From: Fistularia commersonii | Taxonomy: Eukaryota; Chordata; Actinopteri; Syngnathiformes; Fistulariidae | Length of the DNA stretch: 64,000 nt | Direction of reading: 5' to 3' | NCBI GenBank assembly: GCA_037954325.1 | Contig: JBBMNZ010000055.1 | Location: 220,001 to 284,000 of the forward strand | Shown here: positions 1 to 8,260 of the stretch, in pieces | Layout of the letters: the number at the start of each line of letters is the position of its first letter | How positions within the stretch are numbered: the stretch's first letter is position 1 | Translations under genes and position numbers: made by a program | Notes under the pieces: generated by a model | The model's input: only the letters and a program-made list of their open reading frames with translations | Told to the model about the DNA's origin: nothing | Databases searched by the model: none

Positions 1-156
1 GGAGGAATAATATGTGTGACACGTCTCTTGCTTTGCAGAACTGGAGGAAGTTAAGTTTATTTTCAAGCAAATAAAAACACAACGGACAGACCAGAAGTTG
101 GGACTGGCCCTTCAAAATAAAACGAAAATAACTGAGAGCATATTTCTCAGATAACA
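1..156 (-). repeat. Copia-C-type LTR, partial
   Basis: Read on the minus strand from 156, this begins TGTTATCTGAGAAATATGC, the same LTR tip as the complete LTR at 33040-33261, and runs off the window start. The tip is joined directly to the middle of the repeat core that follows (157 on), so the LTR has no normal flank or target duplication here. Polyadenylation-like and AT-rich sequence matches the 33 kb copy closely. Confidence 0.8.
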
Positions 157-425
157 ACATCGATGTCCGGAGAAGGTGCAGCTTTGCCGCTCTGCGGGGT
201 CCTGTAGACCCCCCCCCCCTTCATACACGCATGCAATACGCCTCGAAACGCATCGCTCGCACCGACGCGGGGAATCCTTTACCAAGCTTCCACAACAACG
301 GCGAGAATCTCGTCGCTTCGGACGCCGTTAGGAGGAAGGGGGGGGGGGGGGCATTAAGGGGGAGAGAGAGAGAGAGACATGGAGATTTTCTCAGCCTCTC
401 ATTCTTTTTTTTTTTTTTTTTTTTT
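157..425 (+). repeat. R2 repeat with poly-T end
   Basis: R2 is a dispersed repeat of unknown class. It contains a CpG-rich core (atgtccggagaaggtgca...), a C-run, a segment with cgcatcgctcgcaccgacg, a G-run, a short GA repeat and a T-run of about 19 (about 407-425). Other copies are at 12796-13170, 34576-34889, 39213-39580, 51335-51709 and, truncated, 55750-55955. The poly-T suggests a retroposed minus-strand transcript, but no promoter boxes were recognised. Confidence 0.7.
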
Positions 426-426
426 T

Positions 427-668
427 AATTGAACATTAATAGTACACACAAATATACAAATGTACAAATAAACGTGGCACGGTAGAACTGAATGTCAATG
501 AAACAACCAGGGATGAGGAAGAAAAGGACATATGGACAAGTTAATAGTGTAAATTAAATAAATAGATGGACAAATTAAATTAAAAACGAAAAAAAAAATT
601 GCAAGGGGAATAAACCATGTTATTTGGTCTGCGGTTTACAAGGAATTTCAGACATCAAACTGTATGTT
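427..668 (+). repeat. R1 AT-rich dispersed repeat
   Basis: AT-rich repeat beginning aattgaacat and ending gacatcaaactgtat. It is present about ten times in the window, nearly always next to R2 or an L1 3' end. It has no coding capacity. Its repeated junction with the L1 3' end suggests it may be part of an L1 3' UTR or a preferred neighbour. The class is unknown. Confidence 0.65.
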
Positions 669-806
669 TTTTGGTTTTTGGATTTTTCCATAAGTTTTAA
701 GGATTTTTTTTTTTTTTAATTATTCAAAATCGTTTATGAAGAAATTAAAATTTGGGGTACATTGCTGCATTCTGTTTTTGTGAACGAAGAACTTGGCCAG
801 GCCAGG
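669..806 (-). pseudogene. L1/Tx1-like LINE ORF2 3' end, fragment
   Basis: Matches the distal part of the L1-like copies at 48416-48780 and 53940-54293: the tail of the ORF2 C-terminal region and the adjoining 3' sequence (tttttggatttttccataag). It is cut at 806, where a copia-C LTR fragment starts. No catalytic domain remains. Confidence 0.7.
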
Positions 807-902
807 AGATCTGTGAGTTACCCCTCAATACCGGCTGGGTCTTTTACGGAGGAATAATATGTGTGGCACGTCTCTTGCTTTGCAGAACTGGAAGAAGTTT
901 AT
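807..902 (-). repeat. Copia-C-type LTR internal fragment
   Basis: Homologous to about 33061-33156 inside the complete LTR (acccctcaataccg, gtcttttacggaggaataat, cttgctttgcagaactgg). Both LTR ends are missing. It abuts R1 sequence at 903 (tatgctagacaaaaa). Confidence 0.75.
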
Positions 903-1000
903 TATGCTAGACAAAAAAAGAAATTGAAAGGAAATAATTAAATAAATAGATAGACAAATGAAATTAAAAATGAAAAAAAAAATTAGGAGAAACATTACTT
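903..1000 (+). repeat. R1 repeat, truncated
   Basis: Begins at tgctagacaaaaa, a point inside R1 that is also the junction at 20740 after the RTE copy. AT-rich and non-coding. Confidence 0.6.
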
Positions 1001-1270
1001 CCGCTCCTCCAATCCTCTGTTTCTCAGCTCCACCGCTCCTCCGCTATTGGCCCTGGTACCCCCGATCCTCCGAACTCAGGCGAATTGCGTGACGTGCTTC
1101 TGCTATTCTCCGCTCGTCCGCTTTTCCGCTTTGGGGCTTGGAACCCCTGAACCGCTGGACATAAGCGAATCACGGGCAGGATTTCTGCCCTCCTCCGCTC
1201 CTCCACTCATCCGGTACAGGCCCTGGTACTCCATGTCCGCGACCCCCTCCACCTTAACAAACTGTCACAA

Positions 1271-1302
<32 letters not shown>

Positions 1303-1442
1303 ACACGCACACAAACACACTTACACACACCTTAACTCATCATAGCTGTGCTAATAGCATTAGCCAAAACACATCCACAAGCACACAAACATGATCTCAT
1401 CCACTCATTCACATGTGTGTGCCCAGAGGTCCGGGAGCTCCA
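1001..1442. repeat. Composite CTCCGCTC / CA satellite, first block
   Basis: Contains a GC-rich part with ctcctccgct words and ggccctggtac, a (CA)n tract at about 1268-1330, and the conserved stretch with gtgctaatagcattagcc, cactcattcacatgtgtgtg and gtccgggagctcca. The unit is cut at 1442 by copia-A and resumes at 5917. Apparent open frames come from the stop-poor CTCCGC repeats and are not genes. Confidence 0.85.
1438..1442. repeat. Target-site duplication of copia-A (left)
   Basis: ctcca immediately before the 5' LTR; the same five bases follow the 3' LTR at 5917-5921. Five bp is the usual copia duplication length. Confidence 0.93.
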
Positions 1443-1598
1443 TGTTGTAAATGGGCGGTACTTTTACCTATAGGTGGCGCTACTGCTATATCAGTGTGTT
1501 ACGTCTGTGTGTTTTTGCGTCTTAACAAAGGAAGAAGAACGTTACGTGTTTTTTTCTTTCATGCTGCCTGCAATAAAGTTCGTTCTTAAAATACAATA
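1443..1598 (+). repeat. Copia-A 5' LTR
   Basis: 156 bp, starting TGTTGTAAATGGGCGG and ending ACAATA. The terminal hexamers TGTTGT/ACAATA form an imperfect inverted repeat. A polyadenylation signal (aataaa, 1572-1577) lies near the end. A weak TATA-like tatatc is near 1485. Confidence 0.94.
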
Positions 1599-1614
1599 AG
1601 TTATGGGCCCAGAG
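1599..1614 (+). promoter_or_regulatory. Copia-A primer-binding site (half-tRNA type)
   Basis: Directly after the 5' LTR. GTTATGGGCCCAG (1600-1612) is complementary to the anticodon arm of vertebrate initiator tRNA-Met, not to a tRNA 3' end. Known copia elements prime from a 5' half of initiator tRNA-Met, so first-strand synthesis probably starts the same way here. Confidence 0.85.
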
Positions 1615-1681
1615 TGTCTCTAAAAGGCTGGATTACACTGAATATTTTGTGTGATAGTGAACAGTATTGTGGGAACTCACA

Positions 1682-4600
1682 ATGGAGGACAAGCTGTTTA
1701 TCGACAAGCTGAGCGGACCGGAGAATTGGGCAACGTGGAAGTTTCAAATGGAACATCTGCTAAAGGCTAAAGGACTGTGGCGAATGCTAACAGAGGAAGA
1801 CACATTAGCCCCAGATGCTAACGCAGCAGCACAGGGTGAGTTCACGAAACAGAGAGAGAAAGCGTTCTCTGTGTTAGTGCTCAATGTAAGTTCATCCCTG
1901 TTGTACCTGATTACAAACTGTAAGACTCCCAAAGAAGTGTGGACTACACTGAAAGATATTTTTGAAAGAGACACGCTGGCAAATAAACTATTTCTGAAGA
2001 AGAAATATTTCAGGTGCGAAATGAAGGAAGGAGATGGTTTGACTGAGCACCTCAAACAAATGAAAGAACTGACTGACCAGTTATCAGCAATAGGAGCTGT
2101 AATTGAAGAGGAAGACCAAATTGTAACATTGTTGGGAAGTTTACCACCAAGTTACGCTACAGTTGTCACTGCACTGGAAACAAAGATTGACAACCTGACA
2201 CTCAAATTTGTTCAACAAGCGTTAATCGATGAGGAACAAAAGCGAGTGAATGCTAATGATTACAGTGGTGGTCCTTCAGGTGGTGCAGCAGCAATGTCAT
2301 CACAGGTGTGTGGCAATCTGCAGGATCGCTCCAAAGCAGTGGGAGCAGGACAAAGCACATGGAGATGCTATAAATGTGGGAAGGAAGGCCACATTAAACG
2401 TGACTGTCCAAGCTGGAAAAACAAATCAAAAAAGAAAATCCACAAAGCTAAAAATGTGGTGTGTGAGGATGAGGATGGTTCATCTGAAAGTGCCTTTGTA
2501 GCTAGAAGGGAAAGCTCAGAAAAACCACATCAGTTTGAGTGGTTAATTGATTCTGGAGCATCAAAGCACATGACATGCGAGCAAGGAATTCTTAAGGAAT
2601 ACCAGCAGTTCTCAAAAGAACAGTCAGTGAAGCTCGGTGACGGCAGGGTGGTTGATGCCCTGGGAATTGGAAATGTCAACATGACAATGACCTTCAAGTC
2701 AAGCAAGGTAAAAAATGCTACGATGTATGATGTGCTGTATGTTCCAAAACTTTCTGGGAATTTATTCTCAGTGGGAGCTGCCACCAAAAAGGGAAATACG
2801 GTTCAGTTTAAGAGGTCCTGCTGCTACATTCGTGGAAAAGATGGAACTCTTAAAGGAATGGGAACACGAAGAGCTGATGGACTATATCAGCTAGATGTGA
2901 AAGGAAATGAATCAGTCACTCACAGTGCATCAGTAGCTGCTATCTTGTGGCACCGGCGCCTCGGTCACACTACCAAGCTGAAGGAACTAAAAGGTCTGGT
3001 GAACGGAGTGGACTTCTCTGCAGACAAAGAAGTTCCCTTCTGTGAAGGATGTGTGGAGGGCAAGCTGGCTAAAAAGCCATTCAAGTCGATTGGAGAAATA
3101 CGTTCCGAGCGCAAGATGCAGTTAATTCATCGTGATGTCTGTGGTCCCATGCAAACTGAATCTATAAGTGGATCCAAATATTTTGTGACTTTCACAGACG
3201 ATTACTCAAGATGCTCCAAGGTATACTTCATGAAACAGAAGAATGAAGTGCTGTGTAAATTCAAGGAATTTGAGAAGACATTCACAAATGAGTGTGGACT
3301 AAGCATCCAGAGGCTGAGAACAGACAATGGTGGTGAGTACACCTCAAGGGAGTTTCAAGAATATTTGAAGGTTCAAGGCATCCACCATGAAATGACTGGA
3401 CCTCACTCACCACAGCAAAACGGAGTTGCTGAAAGAAAAAATAGAACACTCGTTGAAGCAGCAAGGAGCATGTTGTCTCATGCTAAGTTACCAAAGATGT
3501 TCTGGGCAGAGGCTGTTGCCACAGCAGCTTACATACAGAACAGGCTGCCTACTTCTGTCCCGAAGGGAGAGACACCGTACCAGAGATGGTGTGGGAAAAA
3601 ACCTAATGTGGGTCACATGAAGGTGTTTGGCTGTATTGCCTATGCACTTGTCCCAGATGAAGAGAGAAAGAAGCTGGACAAAAAGACTGTGAAGCCGCGC
3701 TTCGTGGGATATGCAAACAATGCCAGAGGCTATCGCCTGTACGATGAAGAGAAGAGGAGGATTCTGATCCGTCGAGATGTCGTCTTTGATGAATCCAACT
3801 TTAACTTGAAGCAGGAACCGAAAGTACACTGCACAGACACCGAGATAACTATGAAAATAGATGAGAGTGAAACAAAACATGACGAAGTCACTGTTGAGAG
3901 CACTGTCAGAAAAAATGACAGAATCAGAAAGCCTCCAATAAGATTTGGATATGATGAGTTTGCTGATGTAGTGACTGTTGATCATTATGCAAACATGTGT
4001 TGCGTGACAGAGCCACTCTCACGAAAAGAGGCAATGGAGAGTCCTCATGCAAAAGACTGGCAGGAGGCAGCTGACTTGGAATATGAGTCACTGCTGGAAA
4101 ACGAGACATGGGACTTAGTCGACTTGCCAAGAGACAGAAAGGCAGTAGGATCCAGATGGGTGTTCAAAGTCAAGCATCGCAGTGATGGAAGAGTGGAACG
4201 ATACAAGTGTAGACTCGTTGCACAGGGCTACACACAGTTGTATGGCGCTGACTATGATGAAACGTTTTCACCAGTGGTACGATTTAGCTCTATTCGTACA
4301 TTACTGTCCTTTGCTGTTCAAAAGGGTCTACATGTCCACCAGATGGATGTTGTAACTGCATTCCTCAATGGACACCTGGAAGAAGAAATATACATGGAGC
4401 AACCTGAGGGCTTCATCAAAACAGGGCAGGAACATCTGGTATGCAAACTAAAACAATCAATCTATGGACTGAGACAGTCTCCTCGCTGTTGGAACAAGGC
4501 TTTTACGGAGTTCATGATGGAAATTGGATTCAAACAGAGCACATCAGACCCCTGCGTGTTTGTGAGATCAAGACAAGAGCTTGAAATACTAGCAGTTTAC

Positions 4601-5551
4601 GTGGATGATTTGATCCTGATTACAGAGTCCACTGAGAGCATGGACGAGCTCAAAGCAGCTCTCAAGGAGTGCTACAAGATGAAAGACATGGGTGAGCTGT
4701 CCTACATCCCAGGCATCTCTGTCATCCAAGATAAAGAAAAGAATCGTATCATTCTTCAGCAGAAGCATTACATTGAAGCCATACTTCGGAAGTATGGAAT
4801 GGATAATGCAAATCCTGTGGCAACTCCTGCAGATGCCAACGTCAGGCTAAAAAGGAGGGATGGTGTCAGTATGTCAGTGCACCAGCATACCTATCAGTCA
4901 ATGGTTGGAAGTCTGCTGTATGCTGCCATGGCGACAAGACCGGACATAGCTCAAGCTGTGAGTGCTGTGTCGAAGTTCAATGCAAATCCAGATGCTTCAC
5001 ATCTGACTGCTGTAAAGAGGATACTTCGATACTTGAAAGGGACATTAAATCTTGCTCTGAAATATGAGAGCTCAGACTCCGGAGCTTTAATCGGATACTC
5101 GGATGCTGACCGGGCTGGAGATCAAGATGATCGCCGGTCAACAACAGGCGACATCTTCCTTCTGAGTGGAGGAGCAGTAAGCTGGCTCAGCAAGAAACAA
5201 TCAACAGTAGCACTTTCAACAGCAGAAGCTGAATACATCTCACTCAGTCAAGCAGCTCAAGAAGGAATCTGGCTGAAACGACTACTGTGTGATCTCGGTG
5301 TAGAGTCTGTGTCCACAGTGATCCTTGAAGATAACCAAGGAGCCATCGCAATTGCAAAGAATCCTGTAAATCACTCCAGGACCAAACACATAGACATTCG
5401 CTACCACTATATCCGTGAATGTGTGCAGAATGGACAAATTGAACTGCAATATTGTCCAACAAATGATATGAAAGCGGATATCTTTACCAAGCCACTCGGT
5501 AGACAGAGATTTGAATATCTCAGGGGCGAGATCGGACTCTTTTTTGTTTAA
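1682..5551 (+). CDS. gag-pol: Copia-A Gag-Pol polyprotein
   Basis: A single 1289-residue frame from the first in-frame ATG (1682; MEDKLFIDKL) to TAA. The frame is open upstream to 1667, but that stretch has no ATG. Order: copia Gag domain (about 1-205); CCHC zinc knuckle (229-242); aspartic protease with DSGA (Asp290); pre-integrase zinc-binding region (about 422-465); integrase with Asp485, Asp548 and Glu584 (35-residue spacing between the last two); reverse transcriptase with QMDV (Asp889) and YVDD (Asp975-Asp976); RNase H with Asp1141, Glu1184 and Asp1217. The protease-INT-RT-RNase H order defines Ty1/copia. All catalytic residues are present, so the protein could be functional. Minor oddities are YIPGIS where YFLGI is usual after YVDD, and R in place of W in the RNase H SDAD-W-AGD motif. 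Gag forms cytoplasmic particles; integrase inserts the cDNA in the nucleus. Confidence 0.96.
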   Translation: MEDKLFIDKLSGPENWATWKFQMEHLLKAKGLWRMLTEEDTLAPDANAAAQGEFTKQREKAFSVLVLNVSSSLLYLITNCKTPKEVWTTLKDIFERDTLANKLFLKKKYFRCEMKEGDGLTEHLKQMKELTDQLSAIGAVIEEEDQIVTLLGSLPPSYATVVTALETKIDNLTLKFVQQALIDEEQKRVNANDYSGGPSGGAAAMSSQVCGNLQDRSKAVGAGQSTWRCYKCGKEGHIKRDCPSWKNKSKKKIHKAKNVVCEDEDGSSESAFVARRESSEKPHQFEWLIDSGASKHMTCEQGILKEYQQFSKEQSVKLGDGRVVDALGIGNVNMTMTFKSSKVKNATMYDVLYVPKLSGNLFSVGAATKKGNTVQFKRSCCYIRGKDGTLKGMGTRRADGLYQLDVKGNESVTHSASVAAILWHRRLGHTTKLKELKGLVNGVDFSADKEVPFCEGCVEGKLAKKPFKSIGEIRSERKMQLIHRDVCGPMQTESISGSKYFVTFTDDYSRCSKVYFMKQKNEVLCKFKEFEKTFTNECGLSIQRLRTDNGGEYTSREFQEYLKVQGIHHEMTGPHSPQQNGVAERKNRTLVEAARSMLSHAKLPKMFWAEAVATAAYIQNRLPTSVPKGETPYQRWCGKKPNVGHMKVFGCIAYALVPDEERKKLDKKTVKPRFVGYANNARGYRLYDEEKRRILIRRDVVFDESNFNLKQEPKVHCTDTEITMKIDESETKHDEVTVESTVRKNDRIRKPPIRFGYDEFADVVTVDHYANMCCVTEPLSRKEAMESPHAKDWQEAADLEYESLLENETWDLVDLPRDRKAVGSRWVFKVKHRSDGRVERYKCRLVAQGYTQLYGADYDETFSPVVRFSSIRTLLSFAVQKGLHVHQMDVVTAFLNGHLEEEIYMEQPEGFIKTGQEHLVCKLKQSIYGLRQSPRCWNKAFTEFMMEIGFKQSTSDPCVFVRSRQELEILAVYVDDLILITESTESMDELKAALKECYKMKDMGELSYIPGISVIQDKEKNRIILQQKHYIEAILRKYGMDNANPVATPADANVRLKRRDGVSMSVHQHTYQSMVGSLLYAAMATRPDIAQAVSAVSKFNANPDASHLTAVKRILRYLKGTLNLALKYESSDSGALIGYSDADRAGDQDDRRSTTGDIFLLSGGAVSWLSKKQSTVALSTAEAEYISLSQAAQEGIWLKRLLCDLGVESVSTVILEDNQGAIAIAKNPVNHSRTKHIDIRYHYIRECVQNGQIELQYCPTNDMKADIFTKPLGRQRFEYLRGEIGLFFV

Positions 5552-5747
5552 AAATGCTTGACAGGTGTACGAAGAACGCTGCCGAGTCAAAGCGATTTCT
5601 AAAAAATGTGAAATAGAGTTCCAGTATAACCAATGTGATAGGAATACTGTCTTAAAAATGGGGTGTTAAACAAGTTTACAGTTTTTGTTGTCGTGGAAGA
5701 ACACAGCTTTGAAATATTATTTTCTCAGGACTTGGTGCTATTGGTAA

Positions 5748-5760
5748 AAGTAAGTGGGAG
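5748..5760 (+). promoter_or_regulatory. Copia-A polypurine tract
   Basis: aaagtaagtgggag ends immediately at the 3' LTR TGTTG. This is the expected primer for plus-strand synthesis. The 209 bp between the gag-pol stop and this tract has no open frame. Confidence 0.8.
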
Positions 5761-5916
5761 TGTTGTAAATGGGCGGTACTTTTACCTATAGGTGGCGCTA
5801 CTGCTATATCAGTGTGTGACGTCTGCGTGTTTTTGCGTCTTAACAAAGGAAGAAGAACGTTCCGTGTTTTTTTCTTTCATGCTGCCTGCAATAAAGTTCG
5901 TTCTTAAAATACAATA
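5761..5916 (+). repeat. Copia-A 3' LTR
   Basis: 156 bp; identical to the 5' LTR except at three bases. The polyadenylation signal is at 5890-5895. The target duplication ctcca follows at 5917-5921. Confidence 0.94.
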
Positions 5917-6757
5917 CTCCAGTCATACGTCCGGGGAATCCATGTCCGCAGAAGGCTCCCATTGGCCGGTCTAAGGGGTCCTGCTGCCTCAAAGATTCCC
6001 CGCCTTTGAAAAGAGAAACATTACCTCCGCTTCTCAGCTCAACCGCTCCTCCGCCATGCGCCCTGGTACTCCCGATCCTCGGAGCTCAGGCGACTTGCGT
6101 GACGTTCTTCTGCTCTCCTCCCCTCCTCCGCTTCCCCGCTCCTCCCCTCCTCCGCTATTGGCCCTGGTACTCCCGCCCTGGAAGCCCGAACCGCTGGACA
6201 TATGCGAATCACGGTCCGGGCTTCCGCCCTCCTCTGCTCTTCCGCTCCTCCGCTCCTCCCCTCCTCCGCTATTGGCCCTGGTACTCCCGATCCTGCGAAC
6301 TCGGGCGAATTGTGTGACGTCCTTCTGCTCTCCTCCCCTCCTTCGCTTCTCCGCTCCTCCGCTTTTCCGCTTTGGGCCCTGGAACCCCGAAACGCTGGAC
6401 ATAAGCGAATCACGGTCCAGGCTTCTGCCCTCCTCCGCTTCTCAAGTCCTCCGCTCCTCCGTATTTGGCCCTGGTAATCCCGATCCTCCGAACTCAGGCG
6501 AATTTCGTGACGTGCTTCTGCTCTCCTCCGCTCCTACGCTTTACCGCTTTGGACCCCAGAACCCCCAAACCGCTGGACATAAGCGAATCACGATCCGGGC
6601 TTCTTCCCTCCTCCGCTTTGGGCCCTGGAACCCTCAAACCGCTGGACATAAGCGGATCACGGGCAGGGCTTCTGCCCTCCTCCGCTCCACAACTCATCCG
6701 GTACAGGCCCTGGTACTCCATGTCCGCGACCCCCTCCACCTAAACAAGCTGTCACGC

Positions 6758-6808
<51 letters not shown>

Positions 6809-7342
6809 AACACGCACACTCACAGACTTTAACTCATCATAGCTGTGCTAATAGCATTAGCACATCCACAAGCACACAAACATTATCTCATCCACTCATT
6901 CACATGTGTTTGCCCTGAGGTCCGGGAACTCCAGTCATACGTCCGGGGGATCCATGTCCGGGGAAGGCTCCCATTGGCCGGTCTAAGGGGTCCTGCTGCC
7001 TCAAATCTTCCCCGCCTTTGAAAAGAGAAACATAACGTCCGCTCCTCCAATCCTCCGCTTCTCAGCTCCTCTGCTCCTCCGCTATGGGCCCTGGTACTCC
7101 CGATCCTCCGAGCTCAGGCGAATTGCGTGACGTGCTTCTGCTCTCCCCCCCTCCTCCGCTTCTCCGTCCCTCCGCTTTACCGCTTTTGGCCCTGGAACCC
7201 CCGAACCGCTGGACATAAGCGAATCACGGTCCAGGCTTCTGCCCTCCTCCGCTCCTCAGCTCATCCGGTACAGTGCCTGGTACTCCATGTCCGCGACCCC
7301 CTCCACCTAAACAAACTGTCACGCACACATTCACACGCACAC

Positions 7343-7393
<51 letters not shown>

Positions 7394-7396
7394 TAC

Positions 7397-7444
<48 letters not shown>

Positions 7445-7774
7445 GAACTCATCATAGCTGTGCTAATAGCATTGGCCAAAACGTATCCACAACAAAAGAA
7501 ACATTAGCTCATCCACTCATTCACATATGTGTGTGCCTAGAGGTGCGGGAGCTCCAGTCATACGTCCGGGTGATCTATGTCCGGAGAAGGCTCACATTGG
7601 CCGGTCTAAGGGGTTCTTCTGCCCCCAAGCTTCCCCGCCTCTGAGAGGAGAAACATTACCTCCGCTCCTCCGCTTCTCAGGTCATCCGCTCGAGGCCCCG
7701 GTACTCCCTGTCCGCGACCCCCCCCCACCTAAACAAATTCACACTCACACACACGCACACACACACACACACAG

Positions 7775-7806
<32 letters not shown>

Positions 7807-7862
7807 CTTAACTCATCATACCTGTGCTAATAGCATTAGCCGAAACGCATCCACAACCAAAC
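5917..7862. repeat. Composite CTCCGCTC / CA satellite, second block
   Basis: Several irregular units, each made of the core (agtcatacgtccgggggatc, ggccggtctaaggggtcctg), a CTCCGCTC-rich minisatellite with ggccctggtactcccgatcc, the tag ccgctggacataagcgaatc, a C-run, and (CA)n (for example 6755-6810, 7321-7441, 7740-7803). The block ends where the copia-B LTR begins, in the middle of the accaaacaaacattag segment. Long frames here are artefacts of composition. Confidence 0.88.
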
Positions 7863-8218
7863 TGTTGCGTTTAAGTTCGCAGCTTCTTCGTTTTCCATGT
7901 TTCGGAAGGAATTCACAAGTTTGCCTTGTTTGAATCGTCTTTTATTTTCTTCTTCACAGCTCCGGGAATCAACATCGGTTAGCCATGGGACATGTACAGT
8001 ACAGAGTGAGGGAAAAATTCCCGCCAGCACCGCTATACCAAAAAAAAAACACTGACGTAGAAGTTAACGTCAAGTTAGCTGAACAGTCGCGAAAAACTAA
8101 AACAAGTCCCAAACCTTGTCATAAAGTGCCATGCATTTCCTGAGAGTAGATACAAATACAACATATGTATACTAGAATGTAAACTCAAATAAAACTAATG
8201 AGATCACCTATCTCAACA
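7863..8218 (-). repeat. Copia-B copy 1 3' LTR
   Basis: 356 bp; on the minus strand it starts TGTTGAGATAGGTGATCTC and ends AAACGCAACA. It contains aaataaaagacg, a possible polyadenylation signal, and an open frame that in the 5' LTR leads into Gag. Confidence 0.92.
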
Positions 8219-8233
8219 CCCCCTCTTGATCTC
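8219..8233 (-). promoter_or_regulatory. Copia-B polypurine tract
   Basis: Minus-strand gagatcaagaggggg abuts the TGTTG of the 3' LTR. The same tract is at 22438-22452 and 46516-46530. Confidence 0.85.
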
Positions 8234-8260
8234 AACATCCAAAAAAAAACTTTGGACATT

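Larger units (their letters stand above)
1443..5916 (+). mobile_element. Copia-A, complete Ty1/copia LTR retrotransposon
   Basis: A 4474 bp element with two 156 bp LTRs, a primer-binding site, one uninterrupted gag-pol frame, a purine-rich tract and a perfect 5 bp target duplication. The LTRs differ at three positions (T/G, T/C and A/C near 1497, 1505 and 1542), so the insertion is fairly recent but not brand new. It lies inside a satellite unit whose uninterrupted form is present at about 6925-6965. Of the elements here it is the only one that could still be autonomous. Its LTRs end in ATA rather than CA, which departs from the TG...CA rule. Confidence 0.95.

Noticed and set aside
1443..1598. 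Solo LTR or gypsy element
   Set aside because: The paired LTRs, internal protease-integrase-RT-RNase H order and 5 bp duplication identify a complete copia element.
3488..3985. 165-codon minus-strand frame inside copia-A
   Set aside because: Shadow of the gag-pol frame on the other strand; no recognisable domain.
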